Of a stretch of 64,000 nt of DNA, positions 47,033 to 56,225 are shown piece after piece; position 1 is the stretch's first letter; every line of letters starts with the position of its first letter. Position numbers and translations under genes: made by a program. Source of the DNA: Rubritepida flocculans DSM 14296 (GTDB taxonomy: Bacteria > Pseudomonadota > Alphaproteobacteria > Acetobacterales > Acetobacteraceae); contig NZ_AUDH01000014.1 of assembly GCF_000425365.1 (NCBI RefSeq), positions 1 to 64,000 of the forward strand, given 5' to 3'. The notes beneath the pieces were generated by a model that searched no databases, was not told the origin of the DNA, and saw nothing but the letters and a program-made list of their open reading frames with translations.

Positions 47033-47428
47033 TCAGCCCGCCCGCGTCTCGGTGCGGAAGGCCTTGCTCACGATGCGCCAGCCCTCGGCGGTCTTGAGCA
47101 GTAGCAGATAGTCGGTGAACCAGCGCGGCGGCAGGCAGCAGGCCAGCTTCACGCAGGCCGCCTCCTCGCCCGCGAGGTCGATCGCGAGGATGCGGTCCTC
47201 GCGCACCAGGCCCTGGGACTGCGCGGAGGGCCGCGCGCGCACCGCCGCGAGCCATTCCTCGCGCGGCAGATCGGCCACCTCGCCCGCGCTGAGGCTGTAG
47301 AGATGCGCGCAGGGATGGAAGGCGCGCGCGAGCTTCTCCGCATCGCCCTCGTGCAGCCCGTCGAGGTAGAGGCGCACCACCGCCTCGATGGCGGCGAGCT
47401 CGGGCAGGGTGGGGGGCGCTTCGGGCAT
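47033..47428 (-). CDS. NTF2-like protein (lumazine-binding-like family)
   Basis: This 131-residue cone-fold protein has a helical start (AIEAVVRLYLDGLHEGDAEKL), AFHPCAHLYS, and a beta sheet ending WRIVSKAFRTE. These match SnoaL/Lumazine_bd_2 proteins, which bind small ligands or act as isomerases. ATG 47428 shares TGATG with the stop of the nucleotide-sugar dehydrogenase upstream; an adjacent GTG (47431) is possible. Function unknown. Confidence 0.8.
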   Translation of the reverse strand: MPEAPPTLPELAAIEAVVRLYLDGLHEGDAEKLARAFHPCAHLYSLSAGEVADLPREEWLAAVRARPSAQSQGLVREDRILAIDLAGEEAACVKLACCLPPRWFTDYLLLLKTAEGWRIVSKAFRTETRAG

Positions 47429-48639
47429 CACTCGGTCTCCTCGTCGCGGAACAGGCCGCGCGTGTCGATCACGGCGCGGCCCTCGAGCCAGGCGCGCGGG
47501 ATGCGCGCGAAGGCGGCATGGTCGGTCAGCAGCAGCACGGCGCCCGGTGCGGCGAAGGCCTGCTCCAGGGTGAGGAGCGGCGCGGCGAGCCCCTCGGGGG
47601 GCGCGGCGAGGTGCGGCTCCACCGCCACCACCTGCCCCGGGAAGCGGCGCGCGAGTGCCGTGGCGATGGCCAGCGCGGGGCTTTCGCGTAGATCATCCAC
47701 ATCCGCCTTGAAGGCGAGGCCGAGGCAGATCAGCCGCTCGCCCGCCTCGGCCAGCGCGGCGGCGCGGGCGATGACATGCGCGCGCTTCGCCGCGTCCACC
47801 GCCCGCGCGGCGGGGATGAGGCGCGCGGCCTCGGGTGCGGCGGCGGCGAGGAACCAGGGGTCCACCGCGATGCAATGCCCGCCCACCCCGGGCCCGGGCC
47901 TGAGGATGTTCACCCGCGGGTGGCGGTTGGCCAGCGCGATGACGCGCCAGACGTCGATGCCCTGCGCCTCGGCGATGAGCGAGAGCTCGTTGGCGAAGGC
48001 GATGTTCACGTCGCGGAAGGCGTTCTCGGCGAGCTTGACCATCTCCGCCGTCGCCGCATCCGCGCCCAGCACAGCGCCGCGCACGAAGAGGCGGTAGAAG
48101 TCCACCGCCCGGCGCGTCGCCTCGGGCGTGAGGCCGCCGGCCACGCGGTCGTTCTCGGTCAGCTCGGTCAGGATGCGGCCGGGCAGCACGCGCTCGGGGC
48201 CATAGGCGACGTGCAGCGCCGAGAGATCGGGCCGCAGCGCGCCGAGCAGCGCCGCCACGCGCGCGGTGGCGCCGATGGGGCTCGTGCTCTCGAGCAGCAC
48301 CAGGTTCTCCTCCGCCAGCGCGGGGGCGAGGGCGCGCGCGGCGGCGAAGACATGCTCGAGCACCGGCGCGTGGTCCGGCCCGAGCGGCGTGGGCACGGCG
48401 ATGAGGAACACCTCCGCCGGGGGCGGCTCGGCGTGCAGGGTGAGCAGGCCCGTGCGCAGCCCGCGCTCCAGCAGCGCCTCCACCTCCGGCTCGGCGATGT
48501 GCGCGCGGCCGGAGGCGAGCCGCGCCAGCACGGCGGGGTTGCTGTCCACCCCCTGCACGCGGAAGCCCCGGCTGGCGAGCAGCGCGGCGGTGGGCAGGCC
48601 GATGTAGCCGAGGCCGAGGATGGTGACGCGCGGGAGCAT
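47428..48639 (-). CDS. wecC: Nucleotide-sugar dehydrogenase, probable UDP-N-acetyl-D-mannosamine dehydrogenase
   Basis: This 403-residue NAD-dependent four-electron dehydrogenase starts with ILGLGYIGLPTAALLASRG. STSPIGATARV, the catalytic Cys motif GPGVGGHCIAVDPWFL and LGLAFKADVDDLRESPA follow. GGHCIAVDPWF is typical of the WecC group, making UDP-ManNAc uronate for surface polysaccharide. No other polysaccharide genes are nearby, so it is isolated. It is divergent from the Bug gene at 48715. Confidence 0.9.
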   Translation of the reverse strand: MLPRVTILGLGYIGLPTAALLASRGFRVQGVDSNPAVLARLASGRAHIAEPEVEALLERGLRTGLLTLHAEPPPAEVFLIAVPTPLGPDHAPVLEHVFAAARALAPALAEENLVLLESTSPIGATARVAALLGALRPDLSALHVAYGPERVLPGRILTELTENDRVAGGLTPEATRRAVDFYRLFVRGAVLGADAATAEMVKLAENAFRDVNIAFANELSLIAEAQGIDVWRVIALANRHPRVNILRPGPGVGGHCIAVDPWFLAAAAPEAARLIPAARAVDAAKRAHVIARAAALAEAGERLICLGLAFKADVDDLRESPALAIATALARRFPGQVVAVEPHLAAPPEGLAAPLLTLEQAFAAPGAVLLLTDHAAFARIPRAWLEGRAVIDTRGLFRDEETE

Positions 48640-48714
48640 GGCCCATCCTGCCATGGCCGCAGGGCTTCCGCACCCGCGCGCGCCGCGCCACAAAGGCGAT
48701 GGAGGAAGAACGCC

Positions 48715-49698
48715 ATGACCCAGCGCCGCGCCCTGCTCGCCCTGCCTGCCCTGTGGCCTGCCCTGCAGCCCGCGCTCTCGCCCGCGCCGGCCGCGGCGCA
48801 GCCCGCCTGGCCGCAGCGGCCCGTGCGCCTCGTCGTGCCCTATGCGGCCGGCGGCGGCACGGACATCCTGGCCCGCGCCCTGGCCGAGGCGCTGCGCCCC
48901 GCCCTGCCGCAGCCCGTGGTGGTGGAGAACCGCGCGGGCGCCGCGGGCGTGATCGGCAGCGAGATGGTGATGCGCGCCGAGCCCGACGGGCAGACGCTGC
49001 TCATGGTCGTCTCCACCCATGTGATGAACCGCCACGTGATGGCGCAGCTTCCCTTCGACCCCATCCGCGACTTCACGCCGGTGGCGATGCTCACGCGCAA
49101 CACCATGGTGCTGGCGGCCAGCGCGGCGCTGCCCTTCACCGATCTGCGAGGCATGGCCGCTTATGCGCGCGCCAACCCCGCGCGGCTTTCCACCGGCAGC
49201 ACCGAGGCGCTCTCGAGCTTCCTCGGCCAGGAACTCGCGCGGCGGCTCGGCATCGAGACGCCCGACGTGCAGTACCGCTCCGGCGGGCAGCTCATGACCG
49301 ACATCGTGGCCGGGCACCTGCCCATGGGCTGGACCAGCACGGCGAGCGTCACGCCGCACATGGGCACGGGGCGGGTGCGGGTGATCGCCGTCTCCACCGC
49401 CACGCGCACGCCCTTCTTCCCCGATGTGCCGAGCGCGCAGGAGCAGGGGGTGGCGGAGTTCGACCTGGCGGGCTGGGTCGGCCTCTTCGCGCCGCCGCGC
49501 ATGGCCGAGCCGCTCGCCGCGCGCATCCGCGAGGCCTTCATGGGCGCCTTCCGCGACGAGGCGCTGCGCCAGCGCCTCGCCACGCTCGGCATCGAGCCCG
49601 ATCTGCGCGACGGGGCGGGGCTGCTCGCCGCCATGCAGCGCGAGGACCGTCTCTGGGCCGCGGCCGCCGCCGCCGGCCACATCCAGCGCCAGCAATAG
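48715..49698 (+). CDS. Bug-family (TctC) binding protein
   Basis: The 327-residue periplasmic binding protein has a signal peptide (ending PAAAQ near 28), RPVRLVVPYAAGGGTDILA, VVVENRAGAAGVIGSE, LPFDPIRDFTPVA and DVPSAQEQGV, all Bug-family landmarks. ATG 48715 follows GGAGGAA. It precedes a PEP-mutase/ICL-family enzyme by nine bases, so its ligand may be a carboxylate handled by that enzyme. No TctA/B is present. Confidence 0.93.
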   Translation: MTQRRALLALPALWPALQPALSPAPAAAQPAWPQRPVRLVVPYAAGGGTDILARALAEALRPALPQPVVVENRAGAAGVIGSEMVMRAEPDGQTLLMVVSTHVMNRHVMAQLPFDPIRDFTPVAMLTRNTMVLAASAALPFTDLRGMAAYARANPARLSTGSTEALSSFLGQELARRLGIETPDVQYRSGGQLMTDIVAGHLPMGWTSTASVTPHMGTGRVRVIAVSTATRTPFFPDVPSAQEQGVAEFDLAGWVGLFAPPRMAEPLAARIREAFMGAFRDEALRQRLATLGIEPDLRDGAGLLAAMQREDRLWAAAAAAGHIQRQQ

Positions 49699-49707
49699 GA
49701 ACACGTC

Positions 49708-50580
49708 ATGGCCAATCCCGCCCTCAAGGCCGCCTTCGCGGCCAGGCGCTTCATCGTCGCCCCCGGCGTCTTCGACATGATCAGCGCGAAGATCGCCGAC
49801 GGCATGGGCTTCGACTGCCTCTACGGCACGGGCTTCGGCACGGTCGCCTCGCATCTGGGCGTCGCGGATGCCGGCATCGCCACCTACACCGACATGGTGG
49901 CGCGCATGGGCCAGATGGCGCGCGGGGTGAGGACGCCCATGATCGCCGACGCCGATACGGGCTATGGCGGGCTGCTCAACGTGCGCCACACGGTGCAGGG
50001 CTACGAGGCGGCGGGGCTTTCGGGCATCCAGCTCGAGGACCAGGAGATGCCGAAGAAATGCGGCCACACCCCGGGCCGCCGCGTCATCCCCGCCGAGGAG
50101 ATGGTGCTCAAGATCCGCGTCGCCGCCGAGGCGCGGCGCGACCCCGACTTCCTCATCGTCGCACGCACCGATGCGCGCACCACCCTCGGCCTCGAGGAGG
50201 CGATCCGCCGCGGGCGGATGTACGGCGAGGCGGGGGCGGACATCGTCTTCATCGAAAGCCCCGAGAGCGAGGCGGAGATGGCCGAGATCGGCCGCAGCAT
50301 CGACAAGCCGCTGCTCGCCAACATGGTGGAGGGCGGGCGCACGCCCATCCTGCCCGCGAAGCGGCTGGAGGAGCTGGGCTACGCCATCGCCATCTATCCG
50401 GCGGTGGGCTTCCTCGCGGCGGCCGCGGCGCTGGAGCGCGCCTATGCGCACCTCAAGGCCGCGGGCGACAGCCTCGCGCTCGGCGAATCCTACGGCTTCC
50501 GGCGCATGACGGAGCTGATGGGCTTCCCCGAGGTCTGGGCCTTCGAATCGCGCTGGGCCGCGAAGGACGCCGCCGAATGA
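49708..50580 (+). CDS. Isocitrate lyase/PEP mutase family protein
   Basis: The 290-residue TIM-barrel enzyme has the Mg2+-binding ADADTGYGG, the gating loop EDQEMPKKCGH with the active Cys, and ARTDARTTLGL. FIESPES follows. The family includes methylisocitrate lyase, carboxyphosphonoenolpyruvate mutase, oxaloacetate decarboxylase and dimethylmalate lyase. KKCGH indicates a lyase rather than a phosphonate mutase. The product may enter central metabolism. The stop overlaps the dehalogenase start. Confidence 0.9.
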   Translation: MANPALKAAFAARRFIVAPGVFDMISAKIADGMGFDCLYGTGFGTVASHLGVADAGIATYTDMVARMGQMARGVRTPMIADADTGYGGLLNVRHTVQGYEAAGLSGIQLEDQEMPKKCGHTPGRRVIPAEEMVLKIRVAAEARRDPDFLIVARTDARTTLGLEEAIRRGRMYGEAGADIVFIESPESEAEMAEIGRSIDKPLLANMVEGGRTPILPAKRLEELGYAIAIYPAVGFLAAAAALERAYAHLKAAGDSLALGESYGFRRMTELMGFPEVWAFESRWAAKDAAE

Positions 50581-51293
50581 AGGAGGTCCAGGCTCTCGTC
50601 TTCGACGTGTTCGGCACGGTGGTGGACTGGCGCAGCGGCGTGGCGCGCTGGCTCGGCCCCTTCCTCGCCGCGCATGGCCGGGGCGATCTCGACCCCTTCG
50701 CGCTCGCCGACGCCTGGCGCCGGCGCTACCAGCCCGCGATGGAGGAGGTGCGCTCGGGCCGCCGCCCCTTCACGCGGCTCGACGTGCTGCACCGGGAAAA
50801 TCTCGAGCTGGTGCTGCGCGAGCACGGGATGGACCCCGGGCGCATGGCCGAGGCCGATCTCGATGATCTCAACCGCGCCTGGCACCGGCTCGACCCCTGG
50901 CCCGATGTGCTGCTCGGCCTGCACCGGTTGAAGCGGCGCTTCTTCATCGCGCCGCTCTCCAACGGCAACATCCTGCTGCTGGCGAACATGGCCAAGCGCG
51001 CCGGCCTGCCCTGGGACGCGATCCTGGGCGCGGAGCCCGTGCGGGCCTACAAGCCGCAGCCCGAGGCCTATCTGCGCACGGCGGACATCCTCGCCCTGCC
51101 GCCGGGGCGCCTCTGCCTCGTCGCCGCGCACAACGGGGATCTGGCGGCGGCCCGCGCCGCGGGGCTCGCCACCGCCTTCATCCCGCGCCCCACCGAGCAC
51201 GGGCCGGGGCAGAAGATCGACCTCGCGCCCGAACAGGCATGGGACTGGGTGGCGGAGGATTTCGTGGATCTCGCGGCGCAGCTCGGGGCGTGA
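50577..51293 (+). CDS. Type II haloacid dehalogenase-like hydrolase
   Basis: This 238-residue HAD-superfamily enzyme has nucleophile Asp10 in VFDVFGTVVDW, the Ser in APLSNGN, the Lys in VRAYKPQPEAY and the acidic motif AAHNGDLAAARAAG, all in the L-2-haloacid dehalogenase pattern. It hydrolyses a 2-haloacid or a phosphate ester. ATGA overlap with the lyase gene indicates coupling. Repeat copy C begins two bases after its stop. Confidence 0.9.
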   Translation: MKEVQALVFDVFGTVVDWRSGVARWLGPFLAAHGRGDLDPFALADAWRRRYQPAMEEVRSGRRPFTRLDVLHRENLELVLREHGMDPGRMAEADLDDLNRAWHRLDPWPDVLLGLHRLKRRFFIAPLSNGNILLLANMAKRAGLPWDAILGAEPVRAYKPQPEAYLRTADILALPPGRLCLVAAHNGDLAAARAAGLATAFIPRPTEHGPGQKIDLAPEQAWDWVAEDFVDLAAQLGA

Positions 51294-51294
51294 T

Positions 51295-51380
51295 CATGCC
51301 AGCGGTCGCCGGCATGGCTTTGTCCCGGCGCAGCGCCGCCCGGCGACACATACGGTCGGCATGCCATGCCGACCGTATCA
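51295..51380 (+). repeat. Double-palindrome repeat, copy C (86 bp, short form)
   Basis: It has a shortened left part (ATGCCAGCGG-TC-GCCGGCAT) and an intact right palindrome ATACGGTCGGCATG/CATGCCGACCGTAT that ends TCA. That terminal TCA is the stop codon, on the minus strand, of the phosphatase gene. It lies between two convergent genes. Confidence 0.85.
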
Positions 51381-52007
51381 CTCCCGCCGCAGCACCTTGT
51401 CGGTGAACCAGGAGGCGACCGGGCGCGGGCGGAAGGCGGCGCGCAGCGCCTGCTCGTCGTACTCGCGCGAGAGCCACTCCTCGAAGGAAAGGCCGCGCGC
51501 CTCCGCCTCGGCATAGGCGGCGAAGAAGGCGTCGAGGATGCCGGTCTTGGCCGCGGCGACATGGCCGTAGCGCAGCGAGAGCTCTTCCGCCGCCCGCGCC
51601 GCGCCCTGGCCCTCGATGAGCCGCCACACCCCCGCCGCCAGCCCGGTGCGGTCCGCGCCCGATTTGCAGTGGATCAGGATGGGCTCGGGCAGGCTGCGGT
51701 AGAGGTGGATCAGCCGCCGCAGACGTTCCTTGTGCGGCGCGCCGCGGCTCTCGAAGGGCTGGTCGGCATGGGCGAGGCCGAGGGCGGCGGCCGCCTCTCG
51801 CCCGAGCGAATCGGCGCCGCAGCCCGCGCGCTGGCCGCGCAGATTGATCACGCTGCGGATGCCGAAGCGCCGCACCGCCTGTTCGAGCTGCCAGGGCAGG
51901 GGGTGGTTGGAGCGATAGAGCCGCCCATGCTCCACCACCCCCCAGTTGCGCCAGGGAATGCGCAGCAGCGCGTGGTCCACCAGAAGCGCGTTGAGCCAGC
52001 GGGACAT
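51378..52007 (-). CDS. Dual-specificity/tyrosine phosphatase family protein
   Basis: This 209-residue phosphatase has the Cx5R active site HCKSGADRTG (Cys114, Arg120). VVEHGRLYRSNHP and SVINLRGQRAG are family segments of DSP-type bacterial phosphatases, which act on phosphotyrosine, phosphoinositides or lipid-A phosphate. No signal peptide is obvious. Its stop codon is the terminal triplet of repeat copy C. Confidence 0.9.
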   Translation of the reverse strand: MSRWLNALLVDHALLRIPWRNWGVVEHGRLYRSNHPLPWQLEQAVRRFGIRSVINLRGQRAGCGADSLGREAAAALGLAHADQPFESRGAPHKERLRRLIHLYRSLPEPILIHCKSGADRTGLAAGVWRLIEGQGAARAAEELSLRYGHVAAAKTGILDAFFAAYAEAEARGLSFEEWLSREYDEQALRAAFRPRPVASWFTDKVLRRE

Positions 52008-52019
52008 GCCCGCCTGTTA

Positions 52020-52994
52020 CTACTCCAGCCGCGCGCCGGAAATCCGCACCATTTCCTGCCAGAGCGGGCGCTCGCGCCGCGCGCGCTCCCACACCCCGTC
52101 GGGGGCGGAGGAGATGGCGCGCGCCCCGGTCCGCAGGAAGCGCTCCTGCGTGGCCGGCTCGGCCGCGATCTGCTGCATCAGCGCGCTCGCACGCTGCACG
52201 ATGGGCTGCGGCACCCCGGCGGGGAAGCTGAAGGCGCACCAGGACTGGACGTTGAAGTTCTCCACCCCGGCCTCGGCCATGGTGGGCACATCGGGCAGGG
52301 CCGGGTGGCGCTCAGCGCTGGTGACCGCCAGCGCGCGCATCCGCCCCTCCTGCACCACGGGCACATAGCTCGCGAGATTGTCTATGGCGAAGCTCACATC
52401 CCCCGAGAGCATGGCCGGGATGGTCTGGGCCGCGCCGCGGAAGGGGATGTGCGTGGCGTCGAGGTTGTGCCGCGCGGCGAAGAGCGCGCCCGAGAGGTGC
52501 GGCGTGGTGCCGATGCCCGGCGAGCCGTAGGAGACGCCCTGCCGCCGCGCCCGCGCCCACTCCACGAACTCGCGCACATTGCGCGAGGGGTTGTGCGCAG
52601 CGGGCACCACCAGCACGTTCGGCAACTCCCAGTGCAGCGAGATGGGCTGGAAGTCGCGGTCCGGGTTGAAGGGCAGGCGCTCGTAGAGGAACATCGCGAT
52701 GGCCCAGACCGTGAGCGTCAGCGGGCCCATGGTGTAGCCGTCGGGCGTGGCCTTCGCGATGGCGTCCGCGCCGATGTTGCCGCCCGCGCCGGGGCGGTTC
52801 TCCACCGGGAATGACTGGCCGGTGACGGCCTGCAGCCGCTCGCAGAGAATGCGGCAGAGCACGTCGGTGCTGCCGCCCGGCGGCCAGGGGACGATCACGC
52901 GCACCGGGCGGTCGGGCCATTGCGGCTGGGCGAGGGCCGGGGCGGCGAGGGGGCTGAGCAGGCCGGCGGCGAGCAGGGTGCGGCGGTGGGTCAT
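52020..52994 (-). CDS. Bug-family (TctC) binding protein
   Basis: The 324-residue periplasmic binding protein begins MTHRRTLLAAG (signal to about ALAQ), followed by RPVRVIVPWPPGGSTDVL, FPVENRPGAGGNIGAD, LPFNPDRDFQPIS and DVPTMAEAGV. ATG 52994 has GGAGG upstream. It is the third Bug gene in the window, again without TctA/B. It is separated by 12 bases from the phosphatase downstream. Confidence 0.93.
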   Translation of the reverse strand: MTHRRTLLAAGLLSPLAAPALAQPQWPDRPVRVIVPWPPGGSTDVLCRILCERLQAVTGQSFPVENRPGAGGNIGADAIAKATPDGYTMGPLTLTVWAIAMFLYERLPFNPDRDFQPISLHWELPNVLVVPAAHNPSRNVREFVEWARARRQGVSYGSPGIGTTPHLSGALFAARHNLDATHIPFRGAAQTIPAMLSGDVSFAIDNLASYVPVVQEGRMRALAVTSAERHPALPDVPTMAEAGVENFNVQSWCAFSFPAGVPQPIVQRASALMQQIAAEPATQERFLRTGARAISSAPDGVWERARRERPLWQEMVRISGARLE

Positions 52995-53143
52995 TCTCGG
53001 TTCCTCCCGTTCGGCGGGGAGGATGCGGCGGTCTCGGCCGTTCAACAACCCGGCATTAAGGGCTGTGCCATGAAAATGCCCCGGGCCCGGCGCGAAACCG
53101 CCCCGACGGGCGGCGAGAAACGGGCCGAACAGGGGTGCCGGCC

Positions 53144-53233
53144 ATGCTCGTTCGATTCCTCCGCCGCTTCCGCCACTGGCTCCGCTACCGGCCGGAGCGC
53201 CGCTACATGCGCGGCGGGCGCGGGATGGCGTGA
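53144..53233 (+). CDS. Small Arg-rich protein, 29 residues (tentative)
   Basis: The frame begins MLVRFLRRFRHWLRY and ends RGGRGMA. About one third of its residues are Arg and an amphipathic basic helix is likely. It fills the gap between the Bug gene and hemF, its TGA ending one base before the hemF stop. The upstream AGGGGTG is a weak ribosome site. No family is recognised; it could be chance. Confidence 0.4.
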   Translation: MLVRFLRRFRHWLRYRPERRYMRGGRGMA

Positions 53234-53234
53234 A

Positions 53235-54125
53235 TCACCACGCCGCCTCGGGCGGCAGCGACATCAGAATCGCCTCCACATTCCCGCCCGTCCTGAGGCC
53301 GAAGATCGTGCCGCGGTCGTGCAGGAGGTTGAACTCCACATAGCGCCCGCGGCGGCGGAGCTGGTGCTGGCGCTCGGCCTCCGTCCAGGGCTCGTGCATG
53401 CGCCGGCGCAGGATGGCCGGATAGACCTCGAGGAAGGCGAGTCCGACATCCCGGGTGAAGGCGAAATCGGCCTCCGCCCCCTTGCCGGGCGTGCGATCGC
53501 CCAGCCAGTCGTAGAAGATGCCGCCGAGGCCCCGCGTCTCGCCCCGGTGCGGCAGGTAGAAATACTCGTCGCACCACTGCTTGAAGCGCGGGTAGTAGCC
53601 CGGGTCGTGCCGGTCGCAGGCGGCCTTGTAGGCGGCGTGGAAGTCGGCCGCGTCCTCTCTCGCCTCGGGGCTGTCCAGATCCATCGGGGTGATGTCCCCG
53701 CCGCCGCCGAACCAGGCGCGGGTGGTGAGGATGAACCGCGTGTTCATGTGCGCCGTGGGCGCGCGGGGCGAGCGCGGGTGCGCCACCAGCGAAATCCCGG
53801 TGGCGAGGAAGCGCGGATCCTCCTCCGCGCCCGGGATCTGCTTGCGGAAATCCGGGCTGAACTCGCCCCACACGGTGGAGACGTTCACCCCCACCTTCTC
53901 GAGCACCCGCCCGCGCATCAGCCCCATCACGCCGCCGCCGCCCTCGGCCCTGGTCCAGGGGGTGAAGGTGAAGCGGCCGGGAGGCAGATGGGCGTGCGGG
54001 CCCTCGGCCAGAGCGTCCTCCACCGCCTCGAAGGCGGCGCAGAGCCTGTCGCGCAGGGATTCGAACCAGAGGCGGGCGGGCTCCGCCAGCGGGTGGGTCG
54101 GCGGGCTGGGTGCGGATTCGGTCAT
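53235..54125 (-). CDS. hemF: Oxygen-dependent coproporphyrinogen III oxidase HemF
   Basis: This 296-residue enzyme converts coproporphyrinogen III to protoporphyrinogen IX in haem synthesis. Landmarks are [11 protein letters not shown], the substrate-loop [41 protein letters not shown], and [20 protein letters not shown]. It is divergent from petABC, whose products need haem. The length is normal for the family. Confidence 0.96.
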   Translation of the reverse strand: MTESAPSPPTHPLAEPARLWFESLRDRLCAAFEAVEDALAEGPHAHLPPGRFTFTPWTRAEGGGGVMGLMRGRVLEKVGVNVSTVWGEFSPDFRKQIPGAEEDPRFLATGISLVAHPRSPRAPTAHMNTRFILTTRAWFGGGGDITPMDLDSPEAREDAADFHAAYKAACDRHDPGYYPRFKQWCDEYFYLPHRGETRGLGGIFYDWLGDRTPGKGAEADFAFTRDVGLAFLEVYPAILRRRMHEPWTEAERQHQLRRRGRYVEFNLLHDRGTIFGLRTGGNVEAILMSLPPEAAW

Positions 54126-54145
54126 GGCGGCAGCCTAGCACCGTA

Positions 54146-54169
54146 GGCGCGGAATCCATGTTCCGCGCC
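54146..54169. promoter_or_regulatory. 9-bp dyad between hemF and petA
   Basis: GGCGCGGAA-TCCATG-TTCCGCGCC is a perfect inverted repeat immediately upstream of the petABC promoter and 20 bases from the hemF start. It is placed for an operator controlling both haem synthesis and the bc1 complex. The regulator is unknown. Confidence 0.5.
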
Positions 54170-54180
54170 CGGGCGGACGG

Positions 54181-54209
54181 TTGCCACTTCCCGGCAGCCT
54201 CCCTAATAC
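54181..54209 (+). promoter_or_regulatory. petABC promoter (sigma-70 type)
   Basis: TTGCCA (54181-54186) and TAATAC (54204-54209) with a 17-bp spacer are the best sigma-70-like pair seen in the window. They predict a transcript start near 54216 and a leader of about 90 bases before petA. Confidence 0.7.
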
Positions 54210-54306
54210 GCCACAGGCGCGACGGAGAGGCGCGGGCCGAGGCCTGCGCGCCGACCCGGAACGGAAGGCGAATGCCCCCATGGGGGGCGACATCGAGGTG
54301 ATCGCG

Positions 54307-54870
54307 ATGGCGGAGATGGTGACGGCGCAGGGCGCTTCGCAAGGGGCCGGGCAGCCGGAGGCGACGAAGCGGGACTTCCTGAAGCTGACGACGACGGCCT
54401 TCGCCGCGGTGGGGGTGGGGGCCATCGTCTGGCCCTTCATCGCCTCGATGAACCCGGCGCGCGACGTGCTGGCGCTGGCCAGCACCGAGCTCGACCTCTC
54501 GCCCATCGCGGTCGGCCAGTCGGTGACGGTGATGTGGCGCGGCAAGCCCGTCTTCGTGCGCCACCGCACGCCCGAGCAGATCGCCGCCGCCCGCGCCGTG
54601 CCGCTGTCGGAGCTGAAGGATCCCGCCACCGACGAGAGCCGCGCGCCGCGGCCCGAATGGCTGGTGATGATCGGCGTCTGCACGCATCTGGGCTGCGTGC
54701 CGCTCGGCCAGAAGCCGACCGACCCGACGGGCGATTTCAACGGCTGGTTCTGCCCCTGCCATGGCAGCCACTACGACACCTCGGGGCGCATCCGGCGCGG
54801 CCCCGCGCCCTCGAACCTCGAAATCCCGCCCTACAGCTTCATGAGCCCCACCCAGATCCGCATTGGCTGA
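54307..54870 (+). CDS. petA: Ubiquinol-cytochrome c reductase iron-sulfur (Rieske) subunit
   Basis: This 187-residue protein has a Tat-type anchor ([17 protein letters not shown], then a TM). The 2Fe-2S ligands lie in CTHLGC (Cys125, His127) and CPCHGS (Cys149, His152), with the disulfide Cys130/Cys151. ATG 54307 has AGGTGA five bases upstream; ATG 54280 is an alternative. It accepts electrons from ubiquinol in the periplasmic bc1 site and is the first gene of petABC. Confidence 0.94.
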   Translation: MAEMVTAQGASQGAGQPEATKRDFLKLTTTAFAAVGVGAIVWPFIASMNPARDVLALASTELDLSPIAVGQSVTVMWRGKPVFVRHRTPEQIAAARAVPLSELKDPATDESRAPRPEWLVMIGVCTHLGCVPLGQKPTDPTGDFNGWFCPCHGSHYDTSGRIRRGPAPSNLEIPPYSFMSPTQIRIG

Positions 54871-54934
54871 GGGCGCGCGGGCGGCGGGTATGGTCCCGCC
54901 CCGCCCGGCCCCACCCGATCAGAGGACGAGCACC

Positions 54935-56221
54935 ATGGCCATCGGCCTGCACGACAGCCCGTTCAAGAACCCCGTGATCCGCTGGGTGGACCAGCGGCTG
55001 CCGGTGTTCACGATGATGCAGAAGGAGTACGGGACGTTCCCCACGCCCCGGAACTTCAACTATTTCTGGAATTTCGGCGCGCTGGCCATGATCAACCTGC
55101 TGATCATGATCGCCACCGGCGTGTTTCTCTCCATGCACTACACGGCGCACACCGCCTACGCCTTCGACAGCGTGGAGCGGATCATGCGCGACGTGAACTA
55201 CGGCTGGCTGATCCGCTACGTGCACATGAACGGCGCCTCGATGTTCTTCATCGTGGTGTACATCCACATCTGGCGCGGCCTCTACTACGGCTCCTACAAG
55301 GCGCCGCGCGAGCTGCTGTGGATGCTGGGCGTCGTCATCTTCCTGCTGATGATGGCCACCGCCTTCATGGGCTATGTGCTGCCCTGGGGGCAGATGTCCT
55401 TCTGGGGCGCCACGGTCATCACCAACCTGTTCAGCGCCATCCCGCTGGTGGGGCATGACATCGTGATCTGGCTTTGGGGCGGCTTCAGCGTGGACAACCC
55501 CACGCTCAACCGCTTCTTCTCGCTGCACTATCTGCTGCCCTTCGTGATCGTGGGCGTGGTGTTCCTGCACGTCGCCGCGCTGCACATCACCGGCTCCAAC
55601 AACCCGCTCGGCATCGAGCCCAAGGGCCCGCAGGACACGCTGCCTTTCCACCCCTACTACACCATCAAGGACAGCGTGGGCATGGTGGCCTATTTTGCCG
55701 TCTTCGCCTTCCTGGTCTTCTTCATGCCCAACTATCTGGGCCATCCGGACAACTACATCCCGGCCAACCCGCTCTCCACGCCCGCGCACATCGTGCCCGA
55801 GTGGTATTTCCTGCCCTTCTACGCGATCCTGCGCGCGGTGCCGGACAAGCTGGGCGGCGTGGTGCTGATGTTCGGCTCCATCGCCATCCTCTTCGTGCTG
55901 CCCTGGCTCGACACCTCCAAGGTGCGCTCCATGCGCTTCCGGCCCATCGCGCGCATCTTCCTGCTGCTCTGGACGATCAACTTCTTCGTCCTGATGTGGG
56001 TGGGGGCGAAGCCGGCCGAGGGGCACTATGTGCTCATCGCGCAGATCGCGACGGTGATCTATTTCGCCTATTTCCTCGTGGTGCTGCCCGCCCTCGGCCG
56101 CCTCGAGAAGCCGCTGCCGCTGCCCGAGAGCATCGCCCGCGCGGTGCTGGGGCCGAACGCGACCCTGGGCGGCGGGCCCGTGCCCGGCGCCGTCGCCGCC
56201 AAGCCGATGGACAAGGCCTGA
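54935..56221 (+). CDS. petB: Cytochrome b of the bc1 complex
   Basis: This 428-residue protein has eight or more TM helices and the haem-ligand helices [21 protein letters not shown] and [15 protein letters not shown]. The Qo-site PEWY motif is at 288-291. The length is that of a full cytochrome b, not the split b6/subunit IV form. It starts 64 bases after petA with GAGGA upstream. Confidence 0.96.
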   Translation: MAIGLHDSPFKNPVIRWVDQRLPVFTMMQKEYGTFPTPRNFNYFWNFGALAMINLLIMIATGVFLSMHYTAHTAYAFDSVERIMRDVNYGWLIRYVHMNGASMFFIVVYIHIWRGLYYGSYKAPRELLWMLGVVIFLLMMATAFMGYVLPWGQMSFWGATVITNLFSAIPLVGHDIVIWLWGGFSVDNPTLNRFFSLHYLLPFVIVGVVFLHVAALHITGSNNPLGIEPKGPQDTLPFHPYYTIKDSVGMVAYFAVFAFLVFFMPNYLGHPDNYIPANPLSTPAHIVPEWYFLPFYAILRAVPDKLGGVVLMFGSIAILFVLPWLDTSKVRSMRFRPIARIFLLLWTINFFVLMWVGAKPAEGHYVLIAQIATVIYFAYFLVVLPALGRLEKPLPLPESIARAVLGPNATLGGGPVPGAVAAKPMDKA

Positions 56222-56225
56222 TCCG

